From Massilia sp. Mn16-1_5 (GTDB taxonomy: Bacteria > Pseudomonadota > Gammaproteobacteria > Burkholderiales > Burkholderiaceae_D): a DNA stretch of 64,000 nt. Shown here in pieces: positions 15,779 to 25,663 of this stretch. The stretch lies in assembly GCF_004798585.1 (NCBI RefSeq), contig NZ_PPXQ01000012.1, positions 1-64,000 of the forward strand. Reading direction: 5' to 3'. The number at the start of each line of letters is the position of its first letter. Position 1 is the stretch's first letter. Under the pieces are notes generated by a model. That model ran no database searches and was not told where the DNA came from. It was given only the letters and a program-made list of their open reading frames with translations. The translations under genes were made by a program, and so were the position numbers.

Positions 15779-18015
15779 TGTCCCGGGTGATATTTACGCT
15801 CGAGCTGTTTCTCGATGTCTTGCTTGTAGAACAGCACGTCCTTGAACTCGCCGCGGCTGTACATTTCCGCCTGGTCGGCGAAGTGCTTCGAGGCCGGATT
15901 GCCGCTCTGGCCGCCGGCCAGGATGCTCTTGGCTTTCACTTTCGGCCCGAATTCGACCACGGCCACGAAGCTGTTGCCGCGGTCGCCGTAGATGCGTTTG
16001 GTCTTCTGCTTGGCCACCATGCCGAAGGACGCGAGCGAGCCCCAGTTGGCCGAAGTGAAGGCGACCGGCCAGCTCGGCTTGCCGTCATCGTATTCTTGAT
16101 TGATGTCGCCGCTGATGCGCTGGAAGCGGTTGATTTCTCCCCAGGGCGTCTTCCAGCTGCCGAAGTCGCGCGTCAGTTTGGCGCTGGCGCTTGCCAATGC
16201 GGCGAGGCGCTCGTCGGCATTCAGGCTGCTCGTGATGAAGTCTACCGTCGGCACGCCGGCCGCGCGTGCCCGTGCTGAATTGGCCGCCACCATTTCCTGG
16301 CCCCAGTAGACGGCAAGCGAGGTCGGCACGGAATCGGCGGCGAAGCGCAGGTCCCAGGCGCGCAGGCTGGCCACCTGTTCCGCCAGCGCCGTCCTGCGCG
16401 CATCGCTGGAAGGGAGCGCGTCGAAATCTTTGGTCAGCTGCGGCACCAGCGGTTCGAAAGCGGTCAGGTAGCTGTCGTAGGCGGTCGCGATCAGGCTGTC
16501 CAGGGTCAGCGCCTTCGCATCCTTCAGCACGCGCTCGGCGTGCCGGCCGCGCGCGTTTTCCGGCAGCGCCCACATGTAGGCCGGATACGCCTCGCGCTTC
16601 GGGCTGTTGGCGCCCGAGGAGCTGAAAGGCCAGTTGTTGGTGTTCGAGATATAGCCGCTGGCCGGATTGAACAGGGTGATCGTCTCCGGAATCGCATGCA
16701 GGCCCTGCCATTCGGTGGCGGGATTGCTGCCGTCCACCGGCTTGGTCCAGTCGAATGCCGGATCGCGCTTGGGGATGAAGTTGCCGTGGAAGTAGGCGAT
16801 ATTCCCGTCGGCGTCGGCATAGACCGTGTTGTTCGAGGAATTCGTGCGCAGTTCCATCGCCTTGTAGAAGGCCTGGTAATTCTTCGCCTTGGTGCGCGAC
16901 CAGGACTGGGTCAAGGCTTTCATCGGCTCGTCCATCATTTTCACCGCCACCCACTTGCCGTCCTGGCCGCGCACGATCGGGCCGTGGTGGCTGAAGTACA
17001 CGGTAATCGTGCGGCTACCCGTCTTTCCGTCGGGCTGCTTGAACGGCAGCGTGATCGGCACCGCGCGCAGCGCCCGCTCCTCGCCTCCGTATTTATAGAA
17101 GAATTTGCCCTGGCGTTCGACCACCGTTTCCAGGTACTCGTCGATGACGTCGCCACCGCCCGAGGTATGCATCCAGCCGGCGCGGTCATTGAAGCCCTGG
17201 TAGATGAAGAACTGGCCCCAGGTCACCGCGCCATACGCGTTCAGGCCCTGTTCGCTGACCATGTGGATCTCGGGGCGGAAGTAGAAGGAGGTGTGCGGAT
17301 TGATCAGCAGCAGCGGATGGCCCGAGGCCGACAGCTTCGGCGCGATGGCGAAACCGTTGGAGCCGCGCGGCTCGGCGTCCCGTGCATTCGTGTTGTCGGC
17401 GAGCGGAGGCTGCAAGGTCGGCTTCAATGCGTTGCCGTAGAAGGCCTCGAGTTCTTTCAGGCTGATTTCCTCGATGTCGCCGCCGATGCTGCCCTCGCTG
17501 AAGGAGAGCGCCATCCAGGGCTCGAAGCGGGTCAGCAGCTTCGGCTTCACGTTCGGGTGCGTGTGCAGATAAAAATTCAGGCCGTCGGCCCAGGCGTTCA
17601 TCAGCTCTTTCAGCCAGGCCGGGCTGGCCGCGTACTTGGCCTGCATGTCGGCCGGCTGGATATACAGCTTCATGCGCAGGTCGCGCCAGACCTCCTTTTC
17701 GCCCTCGACTTCGGCCAGGCGCCCCATCGCATTGATGTAGTTGAGCTCGACGCGATTGAAGTCGTCCTCTGCCTGGGCATAGATCATGCCGAAGACAGCG
17801 TCGGCGTCAAGCTTGCCGAAGACGTGGGGGATGCCCCATTTGTCGCGCATGATCGTGATCCCGTTGGCGGTCTTTTGCCAGCGCGCCAGCTCGGCGGCGT
17901 TGGCGGCACTGCGCGCTTTGGCTGGGACCTTGGCGGCTGGTTCGGCCAACGTTGGAACCGCGGTCGCGGCCAGCGTGCCGGCCAGGGTCAGTGCTGCAAA
18001 ACGGGACAAGATCAT
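15775..18015 (-). CDS. Penicillin-acylase family Ntn hydrolase (S45), periplasmic
   Basis: The 746-residue precursor has a signal peptide (about 1-24), an alpha-chain region with 'WGIPHVFGKLDADAVFGMIY', and the autocatalytic site at Ser219 in 'RGSNGFAIAPKLSASGHPLL'; cleavage before Ser219 would leave it as the N-terminal nucleophile of the beta chain. 'INPHTSFYFRPEIH' follows as in AHL and aculeacin acylases. Members hydrolyse amide bonds of beta-lactams, acyl-homoserine lactones or lipopeptides. The substrate cannot be decided here; quorum-signal degradation is one possibility. It is coupled to the downstream acetyltransferase gene. Confidence 0.85.
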   Translation of the reverse strand: MILSRFAALTLAGTLAATAVPTLAEPAAKVPAKARSAANAAELARWQKTANGITIMRDKWGIPHVFGKLDADAVFGMIYAQAEDDFNRVELNYINAMGRLAEVEGEKEVWRDLRMKLYIQPADMQAKYAASPAWLKELMNAWADGLNFYLHTHPNVKPKLLTRFEPWMALSFSEGSIGGDIEEISLKELEAFYGNALKPTLQPPLADNTNARDAEPRGSNGFAIAPKLSASGHPLLLINPHTSFYFRPEIHMVSEQGLNAYGAVTWGQFFIYQGFNDRAGWMHTSGGGDVIDEYLETVVERQGKFFYKYGGEERALRAVPITLPFKQPDGKTGSRTITVYFSHHGPIVRGQDGKWVAVKMMDEPMKALTQSWSRTKAKNYQAFYKAMELRTNSSNNTVYADADGNIAYFHGNFIPKRDPAFDWTKPVDGSNPATEWQGLHAIPETITLFNPASGYISNTNNWPFSSSGANSPKREAYPAYMWALPENARGRHAERVLKDAKALTLDSLIATAYDSYLTAFEPLVPQLTKDFDALPSSDARRTALAEQVASLRAWDLRFAADSVPTSLAVYWGQEMVAANSARARAAGVPTVDFITSSLNADERLAALASASAKLTRDFGSWKTPWGEINRFQRISGDINQEYDDGKPSWPVAFTSANWGSLASFGMVAKQKTKRIYGDRGNSFVAVVEFGPKVKAKSILAGGQSGNPASKHFADQAEMYSRGEFKDVLFYKQDIEKQLERKYHPGQ

Positions 18016-18061
18016 GCGGACGTCTCCAATATTGTTATCGTTTTCGATTGCTCATCCGGCG

Positions 18062-18847
18062 TCATCCGCCGTTGGCCAGCTTCTGCTTGAGGATTTCGTT
18101 CTCGGTCAGCAGGGTCGCCATGCGGTCCTTCAGCGCGGCGATCTCGGCCTTCAGCGCGGCCTTTTCGTCGACCGGCTCGCCGTCCGGCCCCAGCTTTTTC
18201 GGCTTGCCGGCCGCCTTCTGCTCGCGCACCTGGCGCGCGGCCTGCTGCAGCTCCTTGCGTCCGCCGGCCACCGCCGCGATCTGCGCTTCCTGCGGTAGCT
18301 GTGCGACGTTCGCCGCGGCGTTGATCGAAATGGTGCCCGAGCGCACGGCTTCCACCAACTGCGGCGCGGCCGCCTTCTGGATGCGTTCGATCTGGCTGAT
18401 GGTATTGCTCGACACGCGCGCCGCCTTGGCGACTTCCTCGCGCGTGTTCCAGGGCGGCGGCGGGCGCGAGTCCATGTCGTCCGGGCTCGGCTCCGGCGGC
18501 TGCTCGGCCATCTGCTGGGCCATGCGCGCGGTGACGATTTCCTTCTTGCGCAGAGCCAGGAGGCCGCGCTGGAAGTCGGACACGCTGCGCCGCGCCAGGT
18601 GGTTGTCGATCATCCACAGCATCACGTCCTCGATCGAGGCGAAGCTGTTGTTCTGGACGGTGCGGAATTCGATGCCGTGGCGGCGGCAGATCTCGTAGCG
18701 GTTGTGGCCGTCGATCAGGATGTCGCCCCACAGCACGAGGGCGTCGCGGCAACCCTCGGCCAGCAGGCTGCGTTCGAGCGCGGCATGTTCGATCTCGGTC
18801 AGCGGATCGACAAAGGCGCGCAGTTGGTCATGGATGGTGATATTCAA
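18062..18847 (-). CDS. ParB/RepB-like nucleoid/plasmid partition domain protein (orphan)
   Basis: The 261-residue protein has a ParB N-terminal (ParB/Srx) domain: 'DILIDGHNRYEICRRHGIEF' is the family's box with the GHxR-type nucleotide-binding residues. A central HTH-like segment 'AKAARVSSNTISQIERIQKA' and a C-terminal coiled coil (about 205-261) follow. No ParA is adjacent. The best start is the TTG at 18847, with AAGGA upstream, because the longer frame runs through the tRNA gene on the other strand. It may bind DNA as an orphan regulator or be a remnant of plasmid-like DNA next to the tRNA. Confidence 0.72.
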   Translation of the reverse strand: MNITIHDQLRAFVDPLTEIEHAALERSLLAEGCRDALVLWGDILIDGHNRYEICRRHGIEFRTVQNNSFASIEDVMLWMIDNHLARRSVSDFQRGLLALRKKEIVTARMAQQMAEQPPEPSPDDMDSRPPPPWNTREEVAKAARVSSNTISQIERIQKAAAPQLVEAVRSGTISINAAANVAQLPQEAQIAAVAGGRKELQQAARQVREQKAAGKPKKLGPDGEPVDEKAALKAEIAALKDRMATLLTENEILKQKLANGG

Positions 18848-19017
18848 AATTCGGGGTCCTTGCACTTCACGTTCGGGCGCGCATGGATGCTCGTTGCGCC
18901 GGGGTGCATGATACGCCATTCGATGGCTCGGCCATAGGGCACCCCGGGTTTTGCTTCGTGCAATCTTGCAACTTCGACCCTCCCTCCCCCATGCCTGTGC
19001 TAGAATCCTGCCGCGCT

Positions 19018-19104
19018 GCCCCGATGGTGAAACTGGTAGACACCCGGGACTTAAAATCCCGTGCTCGCAAGGGCGTGCCGGTTCGATCCCGGCTCGGGGC
19101 ACCA
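19018..19104 (+). tRNA. tRNA-Leu (anticodon UAA)
   Basis: The 87-base sequence folds as a class II tRNA: acceptor arms GCCCCGA and TCGGGGC, anticodon stem CGGGA/TCCCG with loop CTTAAAA (anticodon TAA), a long variable arm (TGCTCGCAAGGGCGT) and the T-arm GCCGGTTCGATCCCGGC. A is the discriminator and CCA is encoded (19102-19104). Confidence 0.95.
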
Positions 19105-19225
19105 GCGCATCCTTCCCTCGCATTGCCCTGCCCCTCCTGTCTACGCACGGCAACAGTGCGCAGCCCTGTTGCCAAAATTTCATGCTAGTCTCCATGTAAA
19201 AAATACAATACACATGGAGGGGAAT

Positions 19226-19465
19226 ATGGGATTCAAACGGGAATACCCGGTATTACTGCCGTTCGCGCTTCCGGACATCATGGCGCTGCAGGCCAGGTTC
19301 AAGTCCTGGCTCGCCGCGATCTTCCCTCCCTTGCCCAGGGCCTGCGACGAGGGCTACAGCGCCTTCTTCGTCCCGGGCGCCCGCAATCCCTATTCACCAG
19401 GCACCGTCGAGCATGAGGACTGGCAGTGGGGCTACGAGGAAGCGAACGACGATTCGGCCTGGTAA
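19226..19465 (+). CDS. Small hypothetical protein, 79 aa
   Basis: ATG 19226 is preceded by GGAGGGG at a good distance. The 79-residue product is rich in aromatic residues and Pro and ends acidic (WGYEEANDDSAW). It has no signal peptide or clear membrane helix; the segment 'FALPDIMALQARFKSWLAAIF' could be an amphipathic helix. I do not recognise the family. It follows tRNA-Leu by 121 bases and is alone. Confidence 0.6.
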   Translation: MGFKREYPVLLPFALPDIMALQARFKSWLAAIFPPLPRACDEGYSAFFVPGARNPYSPGTVEHEDWQWGYEEANDDSAW

Positions 19466-19592
19466 GCTGCTCGCTGCGGAAGTTCGGCTGCCCCGCCTGC
19501 GTGTGCGCAAACGCGCCGTGGGCGCCTTTGGAATACTCTCCTTCGGCACGCCGGGGCTGCCCGGCGCGGGCATACACTAGACAAGGAGAAAC

Positions 19593-20924
19593 ATGCATCG
19601 CGAGAACGTGGGAACGGGCCGGCAGGCCACGCCGGCGGCGCGGCGCCGCAGCCTGTACCTGCGCGTGCACGCCTGGGCGGCATTGATCGCCTCGCCCTTC
19701 CTGCTGCTCGCCACGCTGACCGGACTGCTCTACGTGTTCGTACCCCAGGTCGAAGCGCGCCTGTATGGCGGGCTCGACCACGTAACGCCCTCCGGCGGCA
19801 TGCGCGCGCTCGACCAGGCGGTGGCCGCCGCACAAACCGTCGCGCCGCCCGGCCTGGCCCTGCGTTCGGTGCAGCCGCCCTTCGATGCGGACGACGTTGT
19901 CCGGATCCTGTTCGAACCCGCGCGTCCTCACGAGGCTCATGCGCACCATCACGGCGCCCCGGCGGCGCCGGCAAATGCGCGCCCGGTGACCGTGTTCGTG
20001 AATCCCTACGATGCCCGCGTGCTGGGTGTCCAGGACACGGGCGGGCGCTTCAGCGACTGGTCGAAAAACCTGCATTCGCGCCTGCTGCAGGGCGATGGCT
20101 GGCGCTGGATGATCGAGCTGGGCGCGAGCTGGCTGCTGGTGATGCTGCTGACGGGCGTGTATCTGTGGTGGCCGCGCCCCGGCCGGAACGGCTTGCCGCG
20201 TGCGGGCAAAAGCGGCCGCGCCGCCTGGCGCCAGTGGCATGCCTTCGCCGGCGTGGCGCTGGGCGTGCTGAGCCTGGTGATGGTGCTGACCGGGATTACC
20301 TGGAGCCGGTATGCGGGCGAGAACGTGCGCGCGCTGCGCGATGCCGCCGGCCAGCAGTCGCCCGCCCTGCCACGCGGCCTGCACTCGACACCGCATGCCG
20401 GCGCGCGGGCCATGGACTGGCAAACGGCGTGGACCACGGCGCGTGCGGCTGCGCCGCCCGTTGCGCTGAGCCTGAGTCCGCCGTCTGACGCGGCGGGCGT
20501 CTGGCGCGCCACGAGCGCCGACCGTGCCGCGCCCACGCGGCGCATCGACCTGCTGTTTGATGCCTACGACGGCCGGGTGCTGTACCGCGCAGGATGGGAG
20601 CAACAGACTGCCTTCGGCAAGGCGACCGCCGTCGGCATTCCCTTCCACCGCGGCGAATTCGGGGTGTGGAACCAGGTCCTGCTGTTCCTGTTCGGCGCGG
20701 GCGTGCTGTTTTCCCTGCTGTCGGGCTGGGTGATGTACTTCAAGCGCAGGCGCAGCGAGGGGCTCGGCCTGCCCGCGCTGTTGCCGGGGGCATGGAAGGC
20801 CGCCTCGCCGCTGGCCTTGCTGGGCATGCTGGCCCTGTGCGCCTTGCTGCCCCTGCTCGCGGTCTCGGCGGCGGTGGTGCTGATACTGGAAACGCTGGTC
20901 TTGCGGCGGACACGGCCCGCCTGA
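19593..20924 (+). CDS. PepSY-domain membrane protein (PepSY_TM / PiuB type)
   Basis: The 443-residue protein has four to five membrane helices (about 28-52, 172-192, 214-236, 365-387, 405-440) separating two periplasmic PepSY-like regions. The pattern 'HAWAALIASPFLLLATLTGL' at the start and 'WHAFAGVALGVLSLVMVLTG' later is typical. A His-rich stretch (HEAHAHHHG, around 115) lies in the first periplasmic part. Related proteins accompany siderophore receptors and are thought to reduce or release iron, or inhibit periplasmic proteases. AAGGAG precedes the ATG. No receptor gene is adjacent, so its partner is unknown. Confidence 0.82.
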   Translation: MHRENVGTGRQATPAARRRSLYLRVHAWAALIASPFLLLATLTGLLYVFVPQVEARLYGGLDHVTPSGGMRALDQAVAAAQTVAPPGLALRSVQPPFDADDVVRILFEPARPHEAHAHHHGAPAAPANARPVTVFVNPYDARVLGVQDTGGRFSDWSKNLHSRLLQGDGWRWMIELGASWLLVMLLTGVYLWWPRPGRNGLPRAGKSGRAAWRQWHAFAGVALGVLSLVMVLTGITWSRYAGENVRALRDAAGQQSPALPRGLHSTPHAGARAMDWQTAWTTARAAAPPVALSLSPPSDAAGVWRATSADRAAPTRRIDLLFDAYDGRVLYRAGWEQQTAFGKATAVGIPFHRGEFGVWNQVLLFLFGAGVLFSLLSGWVMYFKRRRSEGLGLPALLPGAWKAASPLALLGMLALCALLPLLAVSAAVVLILETLVLRRTRPA

Positions 20925-20931
20925 GGGGCCG
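20913..20931. terminator. Hairpin between convergent PepSY and chemoreceptor genes
   Basis: CGGCCC (20913-20918) pairs with GGGCCG (20926-20931) around the PepSY stop codon, in the short gap before the leftward chemoreceptor gene ends. The T-run is poor. Confidence 0.35.
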
Positions 20932-20991
20932 CCGTGATTTACTCGCTGCCGCAGGGCGGCTGGCGCCGCGCGCGGGTGCAGCCTGGCGCAC

Positions 20992-23010
20992 TCATCGCGG
21001 CGCCGCCAGGGCCAGCTGGGGCTGGTTCGCCGCAGCCGAGGTCGCCAAGGCGGCCGCCTGTTCCAGCTTGAACTCGCCCACCAGCGCCACCAGGGTGGCG
21101 GCCTGCTGCTGCAGGCTTTCGGTGGCGGCCGCCGCCTCTTCGACCAGGGCCGCGTTCTGCTGGGTCGCGTCATCCATCTGCACGATCGCCTGGTTGACCT
21201 GGGCAATGCCGGTGCTCTGCTCGGCGCTGGCGGCGCTGATCTCGCTGACGATGTCGGTCACGCGGCGCACGCTCTCGACCACCTGCTGCATGGTCTGGCC
21301 GGCCTCATGCACGAGCATCGAGCCCATGCTGACCTTGTCGACCGAGTCGCCGATCAGGCCCTTGATCTCCTTGGCCGCGGCGGCGCTGCGCTGGGCCAGG
21401 TTGCGCACTTCGGTGGCGACCACGGCGAAGCCGCGGCCCTGCTCGCCGGCGCGCGCCGCCTCGACGGCCGCGTTCAGCGCCAGGATATTCGTCTGGAAGG
21501 CGATGCCGTCGATCACGGCGATGATGTCCACCACCTTGCGCGAGGAAGCATCGATCGAAGCCATGGTCTCGACCACTTGCGACACGACCTCGCCGCCGCG
21601 TACGGCCACCTCGGAGGCCGATGCCGCCATCTGGTTGGCCTGGCGCGCATTGTCCGCGTTCTGGCGCACGGTCGAAGTCAGCTCCTCCATCGATGCGGCC
21701 GTCTCTTCCAGCGCGCTGGCCTGCTGTTCGGTACGCGCCGACAGGTTGGCATTACCCTGGCGGATCTCGTTGCTGGCGCCGGCCACGCTGTCCGAGCTCA
21801 GGCGCACACGCGCCAGCACGTCCTGGATCCGGCCAACGAAGGTATTGAAGCCGGCCGCGATCGTGGCCAGTTCGTCGCTGCCGCGCACGTCCAGGCGCGC
21901 CGTCAGGTCGGCATTGCCGCCGGCCAGGCCGGTCATGGTGGCGGCCAGGGTGCGCAGGGGACGCATCAGGCGCGAGAGCACGGTGACCATCACGGCGCCG
22001 GCGATCAGGGCGCACATCACCGAGACCAAGAGCGAATACTTCACCAGTTCCTGGGCGGAGGCGGTCGCCACCGCTTTCGGGAAGCTGAGCTGGACCGCCC
22101 AGGGCGCCATGTCCGGGTGCGCGCGCAGCGGCTGGAGCAGGTGCACCTTGTCCTGGGCGTCGGTGAATGCATAGGGCTGGCCCTGGCGGATCGCCTCGAG
22201 GCCGGCGGCCGGGATGTCGTCCGCCTTCTTGCCGGCGCGCGCCGCGTCGGGATGGCTGGCGTAGAGGCCGCCGTTCGAGACCAGGGTCAGTACGCCGCCC
22301 TCGATCGGCTTCATGCCGGCCAGGATAGCCGACAGTTTCGAAACCATCATGTCGGCGGTGGCCACGCCCTTGAAGCTGCCGTCGACGACGATCGGCGCCA
22401 CGAGCGAGGCGATCAATTCGTCCTTGCCGTTGATCGGGTACGAATACGGCTCGGTCAGATAGCGCTTGCCGCTGCTCTTCGGCACGTCGTACCAGTCGTT
22501 CGCGCCGGGCGTGCTGGTGAACACGATCGGTTCGACCCCGACGCCATTGTCCGCCTTGCGCGTGTAATACGGCATGTAGCGCCCGCTGGCGTCGTACTCG
22601 GGCTTCTTGTCCGCGAACTCGGCATCCTTGCCGTCCAGCGCGTTCGGCTCCATGGTGACCGAGGCGCCGACGAGGTCGTTCGAACCGAGCAGGACCGAAC
22701 GGGTCAGTGCGCCGAGCTGCGGCCGCGCCAGGTTCTCGCCCGTGCCCACGGTCGCGCGCACGGCGCCGGCAATGCTGGACACCGCGCTCATATTGGCGCC
22801 GATGCGCCCTTCCAGGGTCGCCGCGCTTTCGCGCGCGGCCGTGCGCGCCAGCTGCATGGCCGCTTCTTCGGAGGCGGCGCTGCCTTTGATGCCGATGACG
22901 GCCGAGGTGATGCCGAGGCTGAGGATGACCAGCACGGTGGCGGTCGCGGTGATGCGGGTATTGAGCGAGAGCGCAAGGCGCACGCGGCGTGGGATGGCAG
23001 GAGTCTTCAT
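20992..23010 (-). CDS. Methyl-accepting chemotaxis protein with Cache sensor domain
   Basis: The 672-residue receptor has a first membrane helix at about 12-35, a periplasmic double-Cache-type domain (about 40-330, including '[20 protein letters not shown]' and '[20 protein letters not shown]'), a second helix near 335-357, a HAMP domain, and a cytoplasmic signalling domain. The hairpin tip reads '[20 protein letters not shown]' and '[20 protein letters not shown]', typical of the 36-heptad-type receptors of betaproteobacteria. No CheR-docking pentapeptide is seen at the end. Ligand unknown; many double-Cache domains bind amino or organic acids. No che genes are adjacent. Confidence 0.9.
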   Translation of the reverse strand: MKTPAIPRRVRLALSLNTRITATATVLVILSLGITSAVIGIKGSAASEEAAMQLARTAARESAATLEGRIGANMSAVSSIAGAVRATVGTGENLARPQLGALTRSVLLGSNDLVGASVTMEPNALDGKDAEFADKKPEYDASGRYMPYYTRKADNGVGVEPIVFTSTPGANDWYDVPKSSGKRYLTEPYSYPINGKDELIASLVAPIVVDGSFKGVATADMMVSKLSAILAGMKPIEGGVLTLVSNGGLYASHPDAARAGKKADDIPAAGLEAIRQGQPYAFTDAQDKVHLLQPLRAHPDMAPWAVQLSFPKAVATASAQELVKYSLLVSVMCALIAGAVMVTVLSRLMRPLRTLAATMTGLAGGNADLTARLDVRGSDELATIAAGFNTFVGRIQDVLARVRLSSDSVAGASNEIRQGNANLSARTEQQASALEETAASMEELTSTVRQNADNARQANQMAASASEVAVRGGEVVSQVVETMASIDASSRKVVDIIAVIDGIAFQTNILALNAAVEAARAGEQGRGFAVVATEVRNLAQRSAAAAKEIKGLIGDSVDKVSMGSMLVHEAGQTMQQVVESVRRVTDIVSEISAASAEQSTGIAQVNQAIVQMDDATQQNAALVEEAAAATESLQQQAATLVALVGEFKLEQAAALATSAAANQPQLALAAPR

Positions 23011-23038
23011 GGCAGTACGGGAAAAGTCGGGAGCGGGA

Positions 23039-23836
23039 TCAGAAGCCGCGGGTCAGGCTCAGCACGAAGCTGCCCTTGGCTGGATTCGAATAGGCGATGT
23101 GGCCGCGCGCGTCCGGCACGCCGGTGCTGTAGCGGTCATAGGCGTGGGTGGCGCCGAAGGCACGGGTATAGGCGCCCGCCACGCTCCAGCCGCCGTGCAG
23201 CGTGCGCGTCAGGCCGACCTTGACGTCGCGCCAGTTCCAGTAATCGTTGCCGGCGCCGGCCACACGGCCTTCGCCCGCGTGCAGGTTGAGCGTGGTGGCG
23301 TGACCCAGGTCGATATTCGCGCCGCCGTCGAAGTAAGCGGTGCCGCGCGCGTTGCTAATGCCGAAGAAGTCGCGCGTGAGCGTGTAGTTGTACTTGGCGT
23401 AGAGCGACTTGTAGCTCAGGCCGGCCGAGAGTTCGGCGTAGTCGTAGCGGGTGCCGCCGGCACTGATCACGGCGCCCGGGTAGCGGTAGTACAGCGCCGT
23501 CAGGCCGTAGCCGACCTGGGCCAGGCTGCCGCTGTAGCCGCCATATAGGTCCCACTCGAGCTTGCCGTTCTCGACGTAGCGGTCGCTGACGTTCGAGACC
23601 CAGCTGCCGACGCTCCAGCCGCTGCGGTGGACGAAGTCGACGCCGGCTTGCAGGGCGGGCTTGCCCCAGGTCTGGCGAAAGCCGCGCGATACGTATTGGG
23701 ACGCGACGCTGGCGTTGCCGCTGACGGTCCAGGCTTGGTTGGAACTGGCTTCAGTAAAGTCGGCGGCATGCGCGGACTGCATCGTGCACAGGCTCAGGCA
23801 AACAAGCGGCAACAGCCGCTGGGCAAAGGTGGTCAT
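23039..23836 (-). CDS. TorF-family putative porin (Gcw_chp)
   Basis: The 265-residue protein begins with a signal peptide (about 1-24, ending SAHA-ADFTE) and continues with '[20 protein letters not shown]' and '[20 protein letters not shown]', the signature of TorF/Gcw_chp outer-membrane beta barrels. The last residue is Phe, as in barrels inserted by the BAM complex. The start at 23836 is set by the signal peptide; an upstream TTG in frame is unlikely. It lies 28 bases downstream of the chemoreceptor start on the same strand, but it comes first in transcription, so the two might be co-transcribed. Confidence 0.85.
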   Translation of the reverse strand: MTTFAQRLLPLVCLSLCTMQSAHAADFTEASSNQAWTVSGNASVASQYVSRGFRQTWGKPALQAGVDFVHRSGWSVGSWVSNVSDRYVENGKLEWDLYGGYSGSLAQVGYGLTALYYRYPGAVISAGGTRYDYAELSAGLSYKSLYAKYNYTLTRDFFGISNARGTAYFDGGANIDLGHATTLNLHAGEGRVAGAGNDYWNWRDVKVGLTRTLHGGWSVAGAYTRAFGATHAYDRYSTGVPDARGHIAYSNPAKGSFVLSLTRGF

Positions 23837-24068
23837 GGTGGAAGGTCGGCGCGCAGCGCAAGTCGAGGGCTGAAAGATTCCGTAAGGCAAATTTCCTAGC
23901 GGAATTTTATGTGCGTGTGGCGGCCAAATCGCGCTTTCATGCCAGGATGAAAACGAGATTTTTATTGTGCTGCATCATTGGCGCCACAAAGTGGCAAGCC
24001 TGGCATTCAAGGGTGACAAGCCTTGTAGCGGACGCGGCCCTTGCAGCCGCACCAGGCCTAAGAAAGCG

Positions 24069-24266
24069 CTAACTGCCCTGGTACAGCAGCACTGCGCAGG
24101 CCGCCGCGCCGATGGCGAGCAAGCCGTAGAGAAAATAACGCATTGCGGTAGCGAGGCCCGCTACCGCCTTGTCGGCATCCTTGCTGAGCATGCCGCGCCT
24201 GCGGCCGGCGTTCATCAGCATGGCGATGAAGATGAAGCTGGCAAACAGGACAAGAACGAACTTCAT
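24069..24266 (-). CDS. Small two-helix membrane protein, 65 aa
   Basis: Two membrane helices (about 3-20 and 44-62) flank a short basic, charged loop (NAGRRRGMLSKDADK). I do not recognise the family. It lies ten bases after the 134-aa gene at 24277-24681 on the same strand, so both are probably one transcript. Orientation by the positive-inside rule puts the loop in the cytoplasm. Confidence 0.68.
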   Translation of the reverse strand: MKFVLVLFASFIFIAMLMNAGRRRGMLSKDADKAVAGLATAMRYFLYGLLAIGAAACAVLLYQGS

Positions 24267-24276
24267 TCGCTCATCC

Positions 24277-24681
24277 TCAGGTGCGCACCAGCACCAGGAT
24301 CAGCGCCACGATGGCAGCGACGCCCGAACCCGCCGCGACGACACCGACCATGGTCAGGCGCTCGCGCGCCGCTTCCAGGCGCGCGATCAACTGGGCGTTC
24401 TGGTCGGCCAGTTCGGCGATCAGCTTCGAGGCTTCGCGCACCTGTCCATGCAGCTGTGCGATCGCCACGTCCTGCTGTTCGACACGTGCCGCCAGCATGG
24501 CGATGCCGTCATCGACGGGCATGCTGGTGACGGTCTCGTCGAACTCCATGTCGGGCTCGGGTACGCCCTTGCGGCCGACGGTGTCCCAGAGCCGGCGCGC
24601 GCCGTTGGCAACCTGGGGGGCCGCGGCGAGCACCTCACTCCACGGAACGGATTTCAATACTTTCAGCCAGGCTCCCGCCAT
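24277..24681 (-). CDS. Coiled-coil protein with C-terminal membrane anchor, 134 aa
   Basis: From ATG 24681, preceded by GAGGAG, the protein has a soluble N-terminal part (MAGAWLKVLKSVPWSEVLAA), a coiled coil of about 45 residues (around 60-110: 'VEQQDVAIAQLHGQVREASK' and on) and one C-terminal helix (about 112-132). The longer upstream frame would overlap the divergent SRAP gene's promoter and lacks such a site. Function unknown; the topology suggests a tail-anchored scaffold. It pairs with the following 65-aa membrane protein. Confidence 0.7.
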   Translation of the reverse strand: MAGAWLKVLKSVPWSEVLAAAPQVANGARRLWDTVGRKGVPEPDMEFDETVTSMPVDDGIAMLAARVEQQDVAIAQLHGQVREASKLIAELADQNAQLIARLEAARERLTMVGVVAAGSGVAAIVALILVLVRT

Positions 24682-24811
24682 GTCGTGTTCTCCTCGTTGT
24701 TCCAGTGTGCAGGATAGCATTGGCGCCGCACGAATGCCGCGCGAAGACTCAGCGGCGGCCTGCGCGGCCCGACCAATCGTGCGGCGCCGCTTTTGCGCTA
24801 CCATGGAAATC

Positions 24812-25483
24812 ATGTGTGGACGATTTGACCAAAGCCAAACGGCACGCTACTACGCGAGCGTCTTCGGTTGGGCCGACGCCGTGTACGACAGCGAATCGAC
24901 GCCGGCCTACAACGTGCCGCCCGGGACCTATCGTCCCGTCATGCACATCCAGGACGGGGAGCGCCGCGTCGACGACGTGTTCTGGAGCTACCGTGCGAAA
25001 TGGGCGGAAGGCAAGTTGCCGATTTCCATCAACGCCCGCCTCGACAAGCTGACCAACCGCTACTGGAGCCGGCTGATGAAGAACGGCCGCGCGATCGTTC
25101 CGGCCGAGGGCTGGTACGAATGGACCGGCGAAAAGGGAAAGAAGCAGCCCTGGCACATCCACCGCAAGGACCGCAAGCCCCTCTACATGCTGGCGCTCGC
25201 CAATTTCGGCCCCTTCACCGAACACCGCGCCGAAGCCGGCTTCGTGCTGGTCACCGACGACGCGGCCGAAGGCATGCTCGACATCCACGATCGCCGTCCG
25301 GTCGTGCTGGAAGCGGCCGACGCCGCGCTCTGGCTCGATCCCGCCATCAGCCCGGAACAGGCGCTGGAACTGGCACGGCGGGCCGCCCTCCCACCCGAAG
25401 CCTTCGAGTGGTTCAAGGTCACGCCGCAGCTGAACCGCCCGACAGCGGACAGCCCGCAGATGGCGATGCCGTTGCCCGAGTGA
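24812..25483 (+). CDS. yedK: SOS response-associated peptidase, SRAP/HMCES-like (YedK)
   Basis: The 223-residue protein starts Met-Cys-Gly-Arg; Cys2 becomes the N-terminal nucleophile after Met removal and forms a thiazolidine cross-link with abasic sites in single-stranded DNA. Other active-site residues are seen as N74 (SINARLDKL), E99 (PAEGWYEW) and H159 (DIHDRRPV). This shields abasic sites during replication. The start at ATG 24812 is required by the Cys2 mechanism; an in-frame ATG nine bases earlier is rejected. The gene is divergent from the coiled-coil gene. No LexA-type operator was identified by eye. Confidence 0.93.
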   Translation: MCGRFDQSQTARYYASVFGWADAVYDSESTPAYNVPPGTYRPVMHIQDGERRVDDVFWSYRAKWAEGKLPISINARLDKLTNRYWSRLMKNGRAIVPAEGWYEWTGEKGKKQPWHIHRKDRKPLYMLALANFGPFTEHRAEAGFVLVTDDAAEGMLDIHDRRPVVLEAADAALWLDPAISPEQALELARRAALPPEAFEWFKVTPQLNRPTADSPQMAMPLPE

Positions 25484-25495
25484 GAGCGGGTTAAC

Positions 25496-25663
25496 TTATT
25501 CCAGGACCGTCAGCAGGGCCACGAGGCCCAGCGACAAACCGATCAGGACGCCGGCGCGGTTGCGCAGGCGCTGGCCGCGTTCGACCATCTGCTTGGCGAT
25601 GTCGCGGCGCGGACGGCGTGCGTTATGGATCGCCGATGCTGGCTGTGTTTCTTTCGTGTTCAT
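25496..25663 (-). CDS. Small single-helix membrane protein, 55 aa
   Basis: From ATG 25663, with GGGAA upstream, the protein has a basic N-terminal half (ARRPRRDIAKQMVERGQRLR) and one membrane helix (about 37-53, 'AGVLIGLSLGLVALLTVL'). It converges on the SRAP gene with a 12-base gap. Function not recognised. Confidence 0.55.
   Translation of the reverse strand: MNTKETQPASAIHNARRPRRDIAKQMVERGQRLRNRAGVLIGLSLGLVALLTVLE

Noticed and set aside
15775..18015. Calling the S45 hydrolase a quorum-quenching AHL acylase
   Set aside because: The Ntn-hydrolase core is clear, but nothing visible separates AHL acylases from penicillin or lipopeptide acylases, and no quorum-sensing genes are adjacent.
19299..21206. 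A 635-codon minus-strand frame opposite the PepSY gene
   Set aside because: Low-complexity Arg/Gln/Pro-rich sequence; the plus strand carries a recognisable PepSY membrane protein with a good ribosome site.
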